DNA of 64,000 bases from Rhizobiales bacterium UBA1912 (GCA_002337455.1 DDGC01000014.1:345361-409360), one strand, 5' to 3'; counted from the stretch's first letter, positions 1 through 9,409 are shown. Notes: generated by a model from the sequence alone, not told the origin. A program made the numbers and translations.

Positions 1-65
1 CTCTTGAGCGCTTCGGTATATCCGGTCGTCCGAAGCGACATGGTAAAGGTGCGGTTGGTTCCCAC
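1..65 (-). CDS. partial gene, N-terminus only
   Basis: Only the first 21 codons are present; the gene leaves the left edge. A perfect AGGAGG box (complement of 74-79) lies 8 nt before a GTG start at 65-63, and the frame stays open to the edge. The peptide begins M-G-T-N-R-T-F-T-M-S-L-R. It is too short to name. The TFTMSLR...YTEALK pattern is reminiscent of periplasmic-binding-protein-fold enzymes such as 4,5-dihydroxyphthalate decarboxylase relatives, but that is a guess. It is divergent from the MFS gene at 338. Confidence 0.55.
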   Translation of the reverse strand, partial: MGTNRTFTMSLRTTGYTEALK

Positions 66-337
66 GGTAATCTCCTCCTGGCAGCGCGCCAATGCATCTT
101 TTGTCTCCTTGGAGGTGTTACGACGTGAAATCGGAAAGGCCGACATTTGAACGTGGCATGAGGTCATAAGTTTTGCGCTCATGACCTGAGGGAGCGAATT
201 GCCTTTGGTGGCGACGTGCCTCAAAATCAGCGGCATAAAAAGGTGATCTGCCTGAACCAAGATCAGATTTCTGCCGCATACGGGTTCCGGCAACGCCGCC
301 CCGACATACCGTTTCCGTCATCCTATAGAGCCCCGCA
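66..337. promoter_or_regulatory. divergent intergenic region with an inverted repeat
   Basis: This 272-bp spacer lies between the leftward partial gene and the rightward MFS gene and holds no convincing ORF. It contains a perfect 7-bp inverted repeat, AGGTCAT-N13-ATGACCT, at 161-187. The repeat is suitable as an operator for a dimeric regulator serving either flanking gene. No regulator is assigned. Confidence 0.35.
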
Positions 338-1609
338 GTGACAACCACGCCCCTTGATCTTGCCGCCCCCGGCCGCTTTGCCGCCTTTTCAATTCCTGCC
401 TATCGCAGCTACTGGCTTTCTCTGGTGCTGACCGGCTTTGCCGTACAGGTCCAGACGGTTGCGGTGGGCTGGTATCTCTACGACCTCACGCGCGACCCGC
501 TCGATCTGGGCCTTGTCGGCCTCTCGCAATTTCTGCCCGCGCTGCTGCTGGTTCTGGTGACCGGATCGGTGGCAGATCGGTTTTCACGTCGGACGATCAT
601 GAGCGTGACGCTGGCCCTGATGGGGATGTGCGCCATCGCCCTGTTCGCGGTGACCGGGGCGGGAATTGCGACAAACTGGATGATGTTTCTCATCATCGCC
701 CTGTTCGGCACCACCAGGGCTTTTTACAATCCGGCGCGACAGTCCCTCGTGCCCAATATCGTGCCAACCAGCCACCTGCCCCCGGCGGTCGCTGCCAACG
801 CCACCGCCACCCAGTTTGCCACGATCTGCGGGCCGGTGGCCGGCGGCCTGCTCTATGCGATCGATGTGCGGCTGGCTTTCGGCGCGGCCGCCGCGTTTCT
901 GGGCGCGGCGTCACTGTTTATCTTGGTCGGCGTCCCCAAAACCGTCCCACGCACCGGGAAACCCATGGCGGGTTGGGAGTCGGTGAGTGCCGGTTTCCGC
1001 TACGTCTGGACCAACAAGCCCGTGCTGGGCGCCATATCGCTCGATCTTTTCGCCGTGCTGTTTGGCGGCGCCATGGCGCTATTGCCGGTCTATGCGCGCG
1101 ATGTGCTCGATATCGGACCAGAGGGGCTCGGCCTCTTGCGGTCCGGTCCGGCCATCGGCGCCATCGCCATGGGCCTTGCCCTGATCGTGTTTCCGATCCG
1201 CAATCACGCCGGCAAGATCATGTTCGCTGCCGTGGCCGGGTTCGGAGTAGCCACACTGGTTTTTGCACTTTCGGCAACGCTTTGGATCTCGCTTGCCGCT
1301 CTGATCCTGATTGGCGCTTTCGACATGATCAGCGTCAATATCCGCAACGTGCTCATCCAGATATGGACACCCGATGCCCTGCTCGGACGCGTCAATGCCG
1401 TCAACCAGATCTTTGTGGGTGCTTCCAACGAGCTAGGCGCCTTCAGGGCCGGTGTCATGGCTACATGGATCGGCCCCGTCGCGGCGCTGTCACTTGGTGG
1501 TGCGCTCATCATCCCGATCGCCGCGGCCTGGGCGATCATGTTCCCGCAATTGCGCGATGTCCGCCACCTTGACGGGCGCGACGAGGCGAGCCCGAGCCCC
1601 AAAAACTGA
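338..1609 (+). CDS. MFS transporter, EntS-like
   Basis: A 423-aa inner-membrane protein of the major facilitator superfamily, in the subgroup related to enterobactin exporter EntS (DUF894-like). It has about 12 hydrophobic segments. The motif-A loop between TM2 and TM3 reads GSVADRFSRR (residues about 76-85), which is diagnostic of MFS proteins. A GTG start at 338 is used; the Shine-Dalgarno is poor, but no in-frame ATG precedes TM1. It is probably a proton-driven exporter of a small molecule of unknown identity. It converges on the hydrolase gene on the other strand. The family call is secure, the substrate is not known. Confidence 0.9.
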   Translation: MTTTPLDLAAPGRFAAFSIPAYRSYWLSLVLTGFAVQVQTVAVGWYLYDLTRDPLDLGLVGLSQFLPALLLVLVTGSVADRFSRRTIMSVTLALMGMCAIALFAVTGAGIATNWMMFLIIALFGTTRAFYNPARQSLVPNIVPTSHLPPAVAANATATQFATICGPVAGGLLYAIDVRLAFGAAAAFLGAASLFILVGVPKTVPRTGKPMAGWESVSAGFRYVWTNKPVLGAISLDLFAVLFGGAMALLPVYARDVLDIGPEGLGLLRSGPAIGAIAMGLALIVFPIRNHAGKIMFAAVAGFGVATLVFALSATLWISLAALILIGAFDMISVNIRNVLIQIWTPDALLGRVNAVNQIFVGASNELGAFRAGVMATWIGPVAALSLGGALIIPIAAAWAIMFPQLRDVRHLDGRDEASPSPKN

Positions 1610-1709
1610 TCTCCGCTACCGGCGGGCCGAGCCGCCCGTCCTTCAGTCTTGGAAGTTACCCGTCCTAGGCGCCACCCCGGCCCGATGCCTGTTCGTACAC
1701 ACCCTGAAT

Positions 1710-2624
1710 TCACTCGGTGTTCTCGCGCGCTCCATTGAGAAATGCGGATATCCGCTCGAAGGCTTTGCGGGCCTGGGGCGTCTCTGGCGCCGAGCGCAAG
1801 GCGTCGTAAGGTTCTCCGTCAAGCATTTCTGTTTCGACATTGCCGCCAGCGGACGTGTATGCGCGGCAGAAGCGATCCATGTTTTCCTTTGTATGCAGGG
1901 TATCGCACCAGGCCTGGACATAGAGGATGTCGGGGGTTGCCACACTGTCACCGCGCTCAAGCGCCAGCACAGGGCTGCCATCCACCATCGCCTCTTTATC
2001 CCCCCAGTATTTCATCTGGGCGAAACCCGCACCAACCCTGTGTTCAAGGCTCTTGTCACCTTTGGCCTGACGCTCGAGATTTTCCTCGTAGCGGGTGGCC
2101 GGACATATCACGGGCCACATGGTCACCACATGAGCGGCCGTCGCATCGATCGCCTCACCGCCAGAAAGCGCTATCGAGCAATAGCGAGGATCGAAGGGTT
2201 TCATTGCCGCAAGTACGGCGAGATGCCCTCCCGCAGACGTACCCATGACCCCCACAAGATCGGCGGAAGTTCGGAATTTTTTCGCATTGAGCTTGAGCCA
2301 GCGCACCGCGAAATTGATATCAGCCACCGATGATGGATAGGTGCCATGGGGCGGCAGACTGTAATCCACTGCCAGTACCATAACCCCGCCCTGCGCAATC
2401 CGCCGGTTGATCGGGTCATTGTTGGCATATTTTCCTTTCACCCAGGACCCGCCATGCGCATCCACGACGGTTGGAAAAGGGCCATCTCCCACCGGGACAT
2501 AGGCGCGCGCTCCAAGCGCGAGGTTGTTGCGATCAAGATATACCAGATCCTGAATTTCAAGCTCGAACACTGCAGTCCTTCCCTCAAATTTGCCGCCGGG
2601 CCAAGAGATGGCAGACCCAAGCAT
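1710..2624 (-). CDS. alpha/beta-hydrolase fold protein, BD-FAE/esterase-lipase type
   Basis: A 304-aa protein from the ATG at 2624; the frame is open further upstream to 2777, but that extension is Arg/Cys-rich and not protein-like. It has the HGG oxyanion-hole motif (DAHGGSW), the nucleophile elbow GTSAGGH and an Asp in AWCDTLH. This matches carboxylesterases of the hormone-sensitive-lipase/kynurenine-formamidase type. The position where the catalytic His is normally found reads GEPYDA, with Tyr (codon TAC) instead of His, so classic hydrolase activity is uncertain. There is no signal peptide. It lies downstream of the TTT transporter operon on the same strand after a 236-bp gap. Confidence 0.8.
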   Translation of the reverse strand: MLGSAISWPGGKFEGRTAVFELEIQDLVYLDRNNLALGARAYVPVGDGPFPTVVDAHGGSWVKGKYANNDPINRRIAQGGVMVLAVDYSLPPHGTYPSSVADINFAVRWLKLNAKKFRTSADLVGVMGTSAGGHLAVLAAMKPFDPRYCSIALSGGEAIDATAAHVVTMWPVICPATRYEENLERQAKGDKSLEHRVGAGFAQMKYWGDKEAMVDGSPVLALERGDSVATPDILYVQAWCDTLHTKENMDRFCRAYTSAGGNVETEMLDGEPYDALRSAPETPQARKAFERISAFLNGARENTE

Positions 2625-2860
2625 GTGTTGTTGTGACCAGAACCGAGTGGTTGCCCTTGACCCACCCCTATCGTTTGTGTTCGCGGGAAACCGGCGCATC
2701 CAGCGTGCTAAATGGTGGCAATGAACTCGCGAAGCGCGAGGACAAATTCCCGAGTATGCTCCGGGGCCAGGGGACATTTAGCGTTTTTACGAAAATCACA
2801 TAGATGAATGCCGCTATGGCGAGCGCGTATAGTGGGGAGGAGCGAACTTAACGGGGGGCG

Positions 2861-3496
2861 TTATAGATGGTCGAGAAACGCATTCACCAAATCGATAGCC
2901 CCGGCGCGGGCCACCGGAACGCCGATGGCTTGGTCTACGGCAAAAAAGGGGTCCGGCAGGGCGCGCAGCCCGGGCTCGATCCTGCCTGCCGAGGGTATCG
3001 GACCCATAAAGACCTCCGCCTGAGCGGTTCCCGCCGCCATCGCGGCGCGAACCTCCGGTTTTGTCGCACAGAGCAGGACCTTGTCGGCCGGTAGATGCCG
3101 CAGCAGATGCAGCGAATAGGCGCTGCCACGAAGCGCCGCCACAACGAGCCCGAGCTTTTCGATGTCCTCGGAGCTTTGGGCCGGCGAGGTCTCGGCCACC
3201 ACGTAGCGGCCCTCGAGGCGGACATAGTGACGGCTGAAAGCGATGATGTCGGCTCTGGCGGCATCATTGGCCAGAAAGCAGATGTCCCAGTCGCTGGCGC
3301 CGTTGGCGGTTACCGCCGCGGCCCTTTCAAACAGGATGAATTCGACGCTTACCCCAAGGTGCTCGGCCAGGCCTTGCGCGAGGTCAACAGTTATTCCTTC
3401 GGGGCTATTGTCGGGCCCCAGCCGGACGAGATTTCTGTTGCCGAGATTGAGGGCGGCCCGAAGCCGCCCTCCCGGTGCAATGCTCGATTGTGACAT
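2861..3496 (-). CDS. solute-binding-protein family 3-like, no signal peptide
   Basis: A 211-aa protein with the periplasmic-binding fold of amino-acid binding proteins (SBP_bac_3). The N-terminal lobe shows LRAALNLGNRN and the ligand-specificity element PEGITVDLAQGLAEHLGV; later come WDICFLANDAARAD and GSAYSLHLLRHLP. It lacks a cleavable signal peptide, so it may be cytoplasmic, as a sensor or as an enzyme of cyclohexadienyl-dehydratase type. Its start is 7 nt after the TctAB fusion gene stop, so it is the last gene of that operon. Fold is confident, role unknown. Confidence 0.75.
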   Translation of the reverse strand: MSQSSIAPGGRLRAALNLGNRNLVRLGPDNSPEGITVDLAQGLAEHLGVSVEFILFERAAAVTANGASDWDICFLANDAARADIIAFSRHYVRLEGRYVVAETSPAQSSEDIEKLGLVVAALRGSAYSLHLLRHLPADKVLLCATKPEVRAAMAAGTAQAEVFMGPIPSAGRIEPGLRALPDPFFAVDQAIGVPVARAGAIDLVNAFLDHL

Positions 3497-3503
3497 GCGG
3501 CCC

Positions 3504-5555
3504 CTAGACTGACGGAATCATGCTGGTGAGCTGCGGAAAGAGCGCACCGAGCACGGTATTGGGCCAGAATACGCGGATCAGCTGGTCGAACACCACATAG
3601 ACGAACAGCGTAACGCCGGCGGCATAGAGCACGGTCAGCCGCCACGGTTCGCGGGCGTGAAAGCGCAGGTAGGCGATCACGAAAACCGGTATCGTGGGAA
3701 TAAGCCCGATAACGGCCATCAGGCCCATGAACAGCAGGAACCATCCGAAGAACTGTGCAGCGCGTGAAAGAACCAGTCGGTTGCCCAGATCGTCTTTCTC
3801 CGAGCCGATGTCCATGTAGATTCCCCGATAGGAGATATCGCGTTCGTCCTCGATGGGCCGTCCGCGCGCCGTCACGGCATGGTAGAAGCTGACGGCCGCT
3901 CCAATCAGCAGCACCGTGCCGACAATTTGCGGGCCCAGCCTTGCCGCTGTCGGCCATTTTGAGGCTTCGAACATCATCAGTACGGTGATACCCATCAGAA
4001 TGACGTAGAACAGGTCGCTCAACTTGAACACCGGCCGCCCCGAGGGAACGAGGGCACTCAGCCCGCCATGGCGTATCTCGTTGATCAGGGGACGAGCAAG
4101 GACAAGCACTGCAATGGCCAAAACCCCCATGACGCCCGGACGGTAGAGCCAATCGGCTCCATAGCGAACGATCGATATGCCCAGATAGCGTTCCAGCAAT
4201 ACGCCCAGCACAAGGCCAAGCACCAGTGGCGGACGGGGCCAGTTGAGCCGTTTCATCGCCCAACCGACGAGACCGGCCACGAGCAGCACGAGCATGTCGC
4301 CCCAGCTCGAGGACGCCTGATACGCACCGATATAGACCACCACCAGGATCGCCGGCAGCAGCAGCGTGTAGCGAAGCGTCGCGATGCGGGCGAAATAGAC
4401 GCTGAGCGTTATGCAGGCCAGCGTTCCGATGATGTTGGCGACCATCATGCTCCACACCATCGAATAGGTGATGTCGAGATGGGTGGTCATCATGTCGGGG
4501 CCCGGCACGATGCCGTGGACCAGCATGGCGCCGATGAGGATGGCCATGGCGGCGCTGCCCGGAACACCAAACACAAGCGTGGTGCCAAGGCTCCCCGAAT
4601 TGATCGCGTTGGCGGCGGCTTCGGGCGCGATCACGCCTCTGATATCGCCTTTCGTGAAGGTCTCGGATGCGCCCTTTTCGGTGCGCGCCGCATGGCCGTA
4701 AGCCATCCAGTCGACCACCGCTCCGGAAAAGCCCGGAATGGCGCCGCAGACCACGCCCAGAATACTCGAGCGGACCACAAGAAACCAATGGGTCAGCGCG
4801 TCGCGTATCCCCTGCGACCGCCCCTTCTTGGGATCGAACTTGACGTTATCGGCCAGCGGCTTGCGCGCAATCGCCAATTCGCAGAGTTCGGGCAGCGCGA
4901 ACAGCCCGAGCATGAGCGGCATGATCGGCACGCCGTCCCAGAGATAGACAAAGCTGCCCGTCCACCTGCGTTGAGCGGTCTGGGCGTCGATGCCGATCAT
5001 TGAGATCAGGATGCCGAAACAGGCGATGGCGACGCCACGCAGGGGCGCGTTCCCCGACAGGGCCGCGACCATGGCGAGTGCCAGCGTGGTGATGGCGAAA
5101 AGTTCCGGCGTCCCGATTGCCAGCACGAATGGCCGGATGAAGGGAATGGTGAATGCGAGCAGAAACGCGCCGAACACGCCGCCCATGAGGGACGACGTAT
5201 AGCCGGCAGCCAGCGCCCGGGCCGCCTCCCCCTTCTTGGCGAGCTCGTGCCCGTCGAGAACAAGCGCCTGCGCGCTCGATGTTCCGGGCACCCCGATCAG
5301 CACTGCCGGCAACGTATCGGAGGTGGTGGTCACCGCCTGCATGCCCAGCAGCATGCCAAGCGCCGCTATGGGATCCATGGTGTAGGTGAACGGGATCAGC
5401 AGGGCGAAACCGGTGAGCCCGCCAATTCCGGGAATGAGCCCGATGATAAGCCCCACGGCGACGCCGAAAACCATGAAGATCATGCGCTCTGGTTGGAAGA
5501 CGAGCATCAGGGCACTCCCTGCTGCGTCGATCACGCTAAAATCCAGCGCCTCCAT
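3504..5555 (-). CDS. tripartite tricarboxylate transporter, TctA-TctB fusion
   Basis: A 683-aa inner-membrane protein. Residues 1 to about 500 match the large TctA subunit. Diagnostic segments are GLIPGIGGLTGFALLIPF near residue 38, GMLLGMQAVTTTSDTLPAVLIGVPGT and the second-half GAIPGFSGAVVDWMAYGHA and GVPGSAAMAILIGAM. The last 150 residues, with four hydrophobic segments after a soluble linker, look like the small TctB subunit, normally a separate gene. The complex drives sodium- or proton-coupled uptake of carboxylates delivered by Bug/TctC proteins, which are encoded upstream at 8313 and 9448. Substrate unknown. Confidence 0.92.
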   Translation of the reverse strand: MEALDFSVIDAAGSALMLVFQPERMIFMVFGVAVGLIIGLIPGIGGLTGFALLIPFTYTMDPIAALGMLLGMQAVTTTSDTLPAVLIGVPGTSSAQALVLDGHELAKKGEAARALAAGYTSSLMGGVFGAFLLAFTIPFIRPFVLAIGTPELFAITTLALAMVAALSGNAPLRGVAIACFGILISMIGIDAQTAQRRWTGSFVYLWDGVPIMPLMLGLFALPELCELAIARKPLADNVKFDPKKGRSQGIRDALTHWFLVVRSSILGVVCGAIPGFSGAVVDWMAYGHAARTEKGASETFTKGDIRGVIAPEAAANAINSGSLGTTLVFGVPGSAAMAILIGAMLVHGIVPGPDMMTTHLDITYSMVWSMMVANIIGTLACITLSVYFARIATLRYTLLLPAILVVVYIGAYQASSSWGDMLVLLVAGLVGWAMKRLNWPRPPLVLGLVLGVLLERYLGISIVRYGADWLYRPGVMGVLAIAVLVLARPLINEIRHGGLSALVPSGRPVFKLSDLFYVILMGITVLMMFEASKWPTAARLGPQIVGTVLLIGAAVSFYHAVTARGRPIEDERDISYRGIYMDIGSEKDDLGNRLVLSRAAQFFGWFLLFMGLMAVIGLIPTIPVFVIAYLRFHAREPWRLTVLYAAGVTLFVYVVFDQLIRVFWPNTVLGALFPQLTSMIPSV

Positions 5556-5632
5556 GATTAAACTCCAGTCGTGTAGCTATTGGTCAGTTGATTGCTGCTT
5601 CGCGTATGTCCGGTTTTGCCCGGCTGGAAAGG

Positions 5633-6517
5633 TCAGGTCATCTCCAGCGCCTCGAGGCCGTAGCCTGCAGCTCTCCGGACGACGCGGCCGATCCCAGGCA
5701 TCCCCCAGTGATAACCGGTGCATATGACGCCATCGGACGCGGCCCAGTCCAACATCCGCTCCCGGGTGGAGGCTGCCTGCTGGGGATCGTCGTCGGCGGC
5801 CAGATACCATTGGGGGTGGTGCATGTTGAAGGGCGGGATATTGGTGACATCGCCCGTCACGCAAATCTGCGCCGCGCCGGAACTCAACAACACACTTGTG
5901 TGGCCGGCCGAATGCCCATGGCTAGCGATCGCCGTCAGCCCGGGCAGGATCTCGGCATCGTTCTCGTAGCGAACGATATTGGACCATTGGGGTAGCGTTC
6001 GGCGGATGCGCTCGGCCAAAGCCTGGCGCTGTCGGGGAATGGCGTCCGAACGTGTCCAGAAATCGTACTCGGCAGCCGGAACATAAATCGGCAGGTCGGG
6101 ATAGACCTGCTCGTCGTTCGCGGTCATCAACCCGAAGATGTGGTCGGGGTGGAAATGGGTCACCACGATCGCCGACAAACCACTCGGGTCCAGACCGGCT
6201 GCCTTCATGTTGGCAAGCAGCTGCCCGCTCTTGGGCCGGCCATGCTCGCCCAGCCCGGCATCGAACATGACGAGCGATCCGCCGATGCGAGCGATGGTAA
6301 CGGTGTAGGAATTGGGGATCCTGCCCGGCGGAAACCCGTTCGCCTGAAGGACCGTCTCGACCGTTTCCGCCGATACATTGGAAAAGAACGCGGCGTCGAG
6401 CTCGCGTGATACCGAGCCTTCAAATATCTGGAAGACCTCGATGTCCTCGAAGGAGAATCTGGCAAAAGCCCGGCCCTCGCGGTTCAGTGGTCCCTGCTCT
6501 GGCGATCCGGACGTCAT
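5633..6517 (-). CDS. MBL-fold metallo-hydrolase, intact metal site
   Basis: A 294-aa metallo-beta-lactamase-fold protein. The complete di-metal signature is present: HFHPDH (HxHxDH), the downstream His in HGHSAGHTS, the bridging Asp in TGDVTN and the final His in GYHW. The family includes lactonases, esterases and thiolesterases; the GHSAGHT and TGDV context resembles AttM/AhlD-type lactonases but does not fix a substrate. It has no signal peptide. Its ATG overlaps the stop of the next MBL gene by 4 nt, so the three MBL genes are translationally coupled. It is followed after 77 nt by the TTT membrane subunit. Confidence 0.88.
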   Translation of the reverse strand: MTSGSPEQGPLNREGRAFARFSFEDIEVFQIFEGSVSRELDAAFFSNVSAETVETVLQANGFPPGRIPNSYTVTIARIGGSLVMFDAGLGEHGRPKSGQLLANMKAAGLDPSGLSAIVVTHFHPDHIFGLMTANDEQVYPDLPIYVPAAEYDFWTRSDAIPRQRQALAERIRRTLPQWSNIVRYENDAEILPGLTAIASHGHSAGHTSVLLSSGAAQICVTGDVTNIPPFNMHHPQWYLAADDDPQQAASTRERMLDWAASDGVICTGYHWGMPGIGRVVRRAAGYGLEALEMT

Positions 6518-7323
6518 CGGGCCGCCCCCTGCGCCAGATCGCCCTGGGCGGTCATTTCCGCTTCAGCGCCAAACAGCAGCCCTTCCATGACTTTGGGCAT
6601 GGTGCGTTCGATATCGCCGACCGGCAGGCCGTGCGTGGGCGCAAGCAGGCGGACGTCGAGCGCATCGACCATGCGCTCGAACTCCTCGATATAGACGTTC
6701 ATATCGGCGAACTTGGTCCAGAACAGCGCCCGCTCGGCATAGACCGCCGACACGTCCTTGAGGTCCAGGTCCTGTGCTTCTTCGGCCAGCAGGCCGCAAT
6801 GGCCCTGTTCATGGAAATGGCTGTAGGCCAGCCCGTCGCCAGGAAACAGCACTCGCTCGCGCTCATCGAACAGCCACAGTGTCGTCCGCAGGTCGCGGAT
6901 CACAGAGTCCAGCGTGGTGAGCCAACGATTGCCGAGGTCGAGGCTGTCGCCGGCCACCATGGGGCGCAGGCGATCGGCAAATTGGGGAAAGGCAAGGTGA
7001 TAATCGCTGACGTCGCCATGCAAGGTCATGTCGGGATATAGTTGCAGAAGGCGGCCCAAGCTCCCGGCATGGGGCGTTTCCTGATGGGTGAGGAAAAGAT
7101 GCTTGAGCGGGGGGCGCCGGCCACCGTCCAGCAGGCTGCGCAGATGGGCGTGGACGACGGCGAAATCCTTGGGCGCGCCGGTTTCGATGAGACACGAGGC
7201 ATCGTCGCCGCAAACCACGAACGCAGAATTATACCCGTGATAAACCTTGCCGCGCACACGCTGGACCTGGCAATCGCCGATCCAGAAGACGCCTGGCGCC
7301 AGTTCTCTTGGCAGGCTACTCAT
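6514..7323 (-). CDS. MBL-fold protein, flavodiiron-like variant
   Basis: A 269-aa metallo-beta-lactamase-fold protein. In place of HxHxDH it reads HQETPHAG, close to the HxExDH of flavodiiron/ODP-type domains but with Pro for the Asp ligand. Later elements are PGDGLAYSHFHEQGHCG and APTHGLP. Metal binding is plausible but altered. There is no flavodoxin domain, so it is not a full flavodiiron protein. It overlaps both neighbours by 4 nt (ATGA junctions), implying coupled synthesis, perhaps as a hetero-oligomer. Confidence 0.85.
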   Translation of the reverse strand: MSSLPRELAPGVFWIGDCQVQRVRGKVYHGYNSAFVVCGDDASCLIETGAPKDFAVVHAHLRSLLDGGRRPPLKHLFLTHQETPHAGSLGRLLQLYPDMTLHGDVSDYHLAFPQFADRLRPMVAGDSLDLGNRWLTTLDSVIRDLRTTLWLFDERERVLFPGDGLAYSHFHEQGHCGLLAEEAQDLDLKDVSAVYAERALFWTKFADMNVYIEEFERMVDALDVRLLAPTHGLPVGDIERTMPKVMEGLLFGAEAEMTAQGDLAQGAAR

Positions 7324-8219
7324 GGTCGCACCTCTTTTGAGGGGTAGTATTGCTTGTCGTGCGGAATATAGACGGGCGGCGTTTGCGATCTGTCGAGTTC
7401 GCGCAGCACCGTATCGAGCATCCGATAGTGTCGTTCGACGGTTTGCCTGCCGCGCAACAGCTTTCCATAGCCCGGCGCGATGTTCTCGATGTCGTGAGCA
7501 TCAAATATCGCGTCGATGCCGCGCCTGAGTTCGTCCGTCCGAGCCCCTTCGAGCCACCAGTAGCGGGTGCTCAGCAGGAACCGCCGGACGTCTTCTTCCG
7601 TCGTCTCGTCGGCACCGGCATCGATGCTCCACTGCGGCTCCATGCTCTCGCTCCAAGAGTGGGCGAACATGTCCGATGTGAACAGGGTCTTGCTCGCCGG
7701 GTCGTAGACCCAGCGGGTATTGATGAGGCGCAACGGAGACTGGTTGAACTTGACCGGCCGCTTGCGGCTGCCGATCTCCACCCATTCGTTGCCGGTAATC
7801 AGCTCGACGGGAAACCGCCCGGCGTTCGCCTCGGCTTCCTCCTGGCTCGTCGATTCAAAATCGAGGGCGGCGGCGGCGTTCTTGATGGTGGCGAACAGTC
7901 TCTTGATGGGAAAGTGCCGGGCAATCGGCAACGCATTGCCGACCGAGAGGAAGTCATTGAGACGAAGCACCATGATGGAAAGCGAAGTGTCAGGGCCGAT
8001 CAGCGAACCAATCTGGCTCAGCATCTGGTCCTTGTGGATGCCAAACCCTGTATCGAGCAGCAGCGCCTCGTCGTCCTCCACCAGCAGGTAGCAATTGCAT
8101 GGTGCGTATCCGCGGGCCTGGCTCGGATAGTGCCCTACCCTCCCGTCGAGCGCGATGACGTTGTGGAGCGCATATGTGCTGCCGGCAGCAAGCTCGGTGA
8201 GGCTGGATGAAGCGTTCAT
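7320..8219 (-). CDS. degenerate MBL-fold protein lacking metal ligands
   Basis: A 299-aa protein with the MBL scaffold (NCYLLVEDDEALLLDTGFG near residue 43, FTSDMFAHSW near the bridging Asp). The HxHxDH region reads VLRLNDFLSVGN, so the metal-binding His residues are gone, and the final His is Tyr in APGYGKL. It is probably non-catalytic or uses a different chemistry. The start ATG has an AGGAG box. It is the first of three overlapping MBL genes and lies 93 nt downstream of the Bug gene at 8313. A pseudoenzyme partner for the other two is one possibility. Confidence 0.8.
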   Translation of the reverse strand: MNASSSLTELAAGSTYALHNVIALDGRVGHYPSQARGYAPCNCYLLVEDDEALLLDTGFGIHKDQMLSQIGSLIGPDTSLSIMVLRLNDFLSVGNALPIARHFPIKRLFATIKNAAAALDFESTSQEEAEANAGRFPVELITGNEWVEIGSRKRPVKFNQSPLRLINTRWVYDPASKTLFTSDMFAHSWSESMEPQWSIDAGADETTEEDVRRFLLSTRYWWLEGARTDELRRGIDAIFDAHDIENIAPGYGKLLRGRQTVERHYRMLDTVLRELDRSQTPPVYIPHDKQYYPSKEVRP

Positions 8220-8312
8220 GGATCAACTCCTGCTTCTGATGGTCCCGGGTGCCTGGTCCGATTGCCGCCGCGCGCCAAATGGGAGGAAGACGCGCGGCGG
8301 CGAACCCGATCG

Positions 8313-9350
8313 TTACGACGGCGGGTTGATCAGGGTCCGGACAACCGCGAGGGTTTCATCGGTGGCCTCGTAGATGCGGCCCACCACGTCCTCGACCTCT
8401 TCACCGGTGATCGGCTTGGGGTCGGCTCCCGAAGTATTGGCCACGGCCAGATACTCGGGGTCGGTGGCCGCATCGATGAAGGCCTGACGCAGTGCGGCAA
8501 GGCGGTCTTCAGGGATGCCCGGGGGTGCGGCGAACGGCTGACCTGCTTCCATGGGCAGAAGAAAGAATTCCGCAACCGCCCGTTTTGCCGGATCGTCGGT
8601 GAATTCGAGGATGTTGGGCGCGTCGGGGAATCTCGGATCGGGCTCCATCGCCGTCTGCAACAGGACCTGGACCTGCCCGTCTTCGAGCCAGGGCTTTTCG
8701 ATGCCGAACCCCATGAGATAGTCGATCGCAATCATGCGGCCATCGACTTCGCCGCGTTCGATGGCAAGGCTGATCGCCGGGGACCCGTCGTAGCCTGGAA
8801 TGATGTCGAACTGGGTATCGAAAAATTCGTTCATCATCGCCGGCAGGACGCGGTTCTCATTTGCATAAGAGGTCGCCCCAAGCTTGATCGGCGTGCTGAA
8901 GATGTCCTCCGGCACCTGCGCCTCGATATCGCTGCGGACCAGCAGGGCGTATGCCTCCTTATTGAGGCTGCCGATCCAGTTGACCTCACGCGGATCGAAT
9001 TCGACATCAACCTCTGAAACCAGTGGCAGGTAAAGGTTGTTGCGCTGCAGGAAGGTGATGAGGCTTCCATCACGCGGCGCAGCCGCCTGCATATGGATGG
9101 CCGCAGTCATACCGCTCGCGCCGGGCATGTTCGTGATGATGATGTCGGGATTGCCCGGCATGTGCTTTTGCAGGAACGGGGCAAACTGACGGACATAGGT
9201 ATCGATACCGCCTCCGCCGGCCGCGCTGGCCACGATGGTCAGGGGATTGTTGCTGTAGAATTCCTCGACAGTCTGGGCGTTCGCGATGGGCATGCCGGCC
9301 AGCGACAACGCAAGTCCTGCGCCCACTATCTGTAGCATTTTGCTATACAT
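8313..9350 (-). CDS. TTT-family periplasmic binding protein (Bug/TctC), copy 1
   Basis: A 345-aa Bug-family extracytoplasmic receptor. A Sec signal peptide ends near ANAQ (residue 26). The mature part has the Bug hallmarks: LTIVASAAGGGGIDTYVR in the first ligand loop and NMPGASGMTAAIHM near residue 80. It delivers an organic acid or related anion to the TctAB membrane unit at 3504. A strong GGAGGAG Shine-Dalgarno precedes the ATG. It is a close paralogue of the next gene upstream; both share the VEEFYSNN mature N-terminus, pointing to tandem duplication. Confidence 0.92.
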   Translation of the reverse strand: MYSKMLQIVGAGLALSLAGMPIANAQTVEEFYSNNPLTIVASAAGGGGIDTYVRQFAPFLQKHMPGNPDIIITNMPGASGMTAAIHMQAAAPRDGSLITFLQRNNLYLPLVSEVDVEFDPREVNWIGSLNKEAYALLVRSDIEAQVPEDIFSTPIKLGATSYANENRVLPAMMNEFFDTQFDIIPGYDGSPAISLAIERGEVDGRMIAIDYLMGFGIEKPWLEDGQVQVLLQTAMEPDPRFPDAPNILEFTDDPAKRAVAEFFLLPMEAGQPFAAPPGIPEDRLAALRQAFIDAATDPEYLAVANTSGADPKPITGEEVEDVVGRIYEATDETLAVVRTLINPPS

Positions 9351-9409
9351 GTTCTACTCCTCCTCATTGTTGGCTGCCCTGCCTTTTTCGACAAGGACTG
9401 GCGCCGTTG

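Noticed and set aside
118..348. 76-codon minus-strand frame at the left end
   Set aside because: It crosses the divergent promoter region, overlaps the MFS start, has no ribosome site and an Arg/Gly-rich non-protein-like composition.
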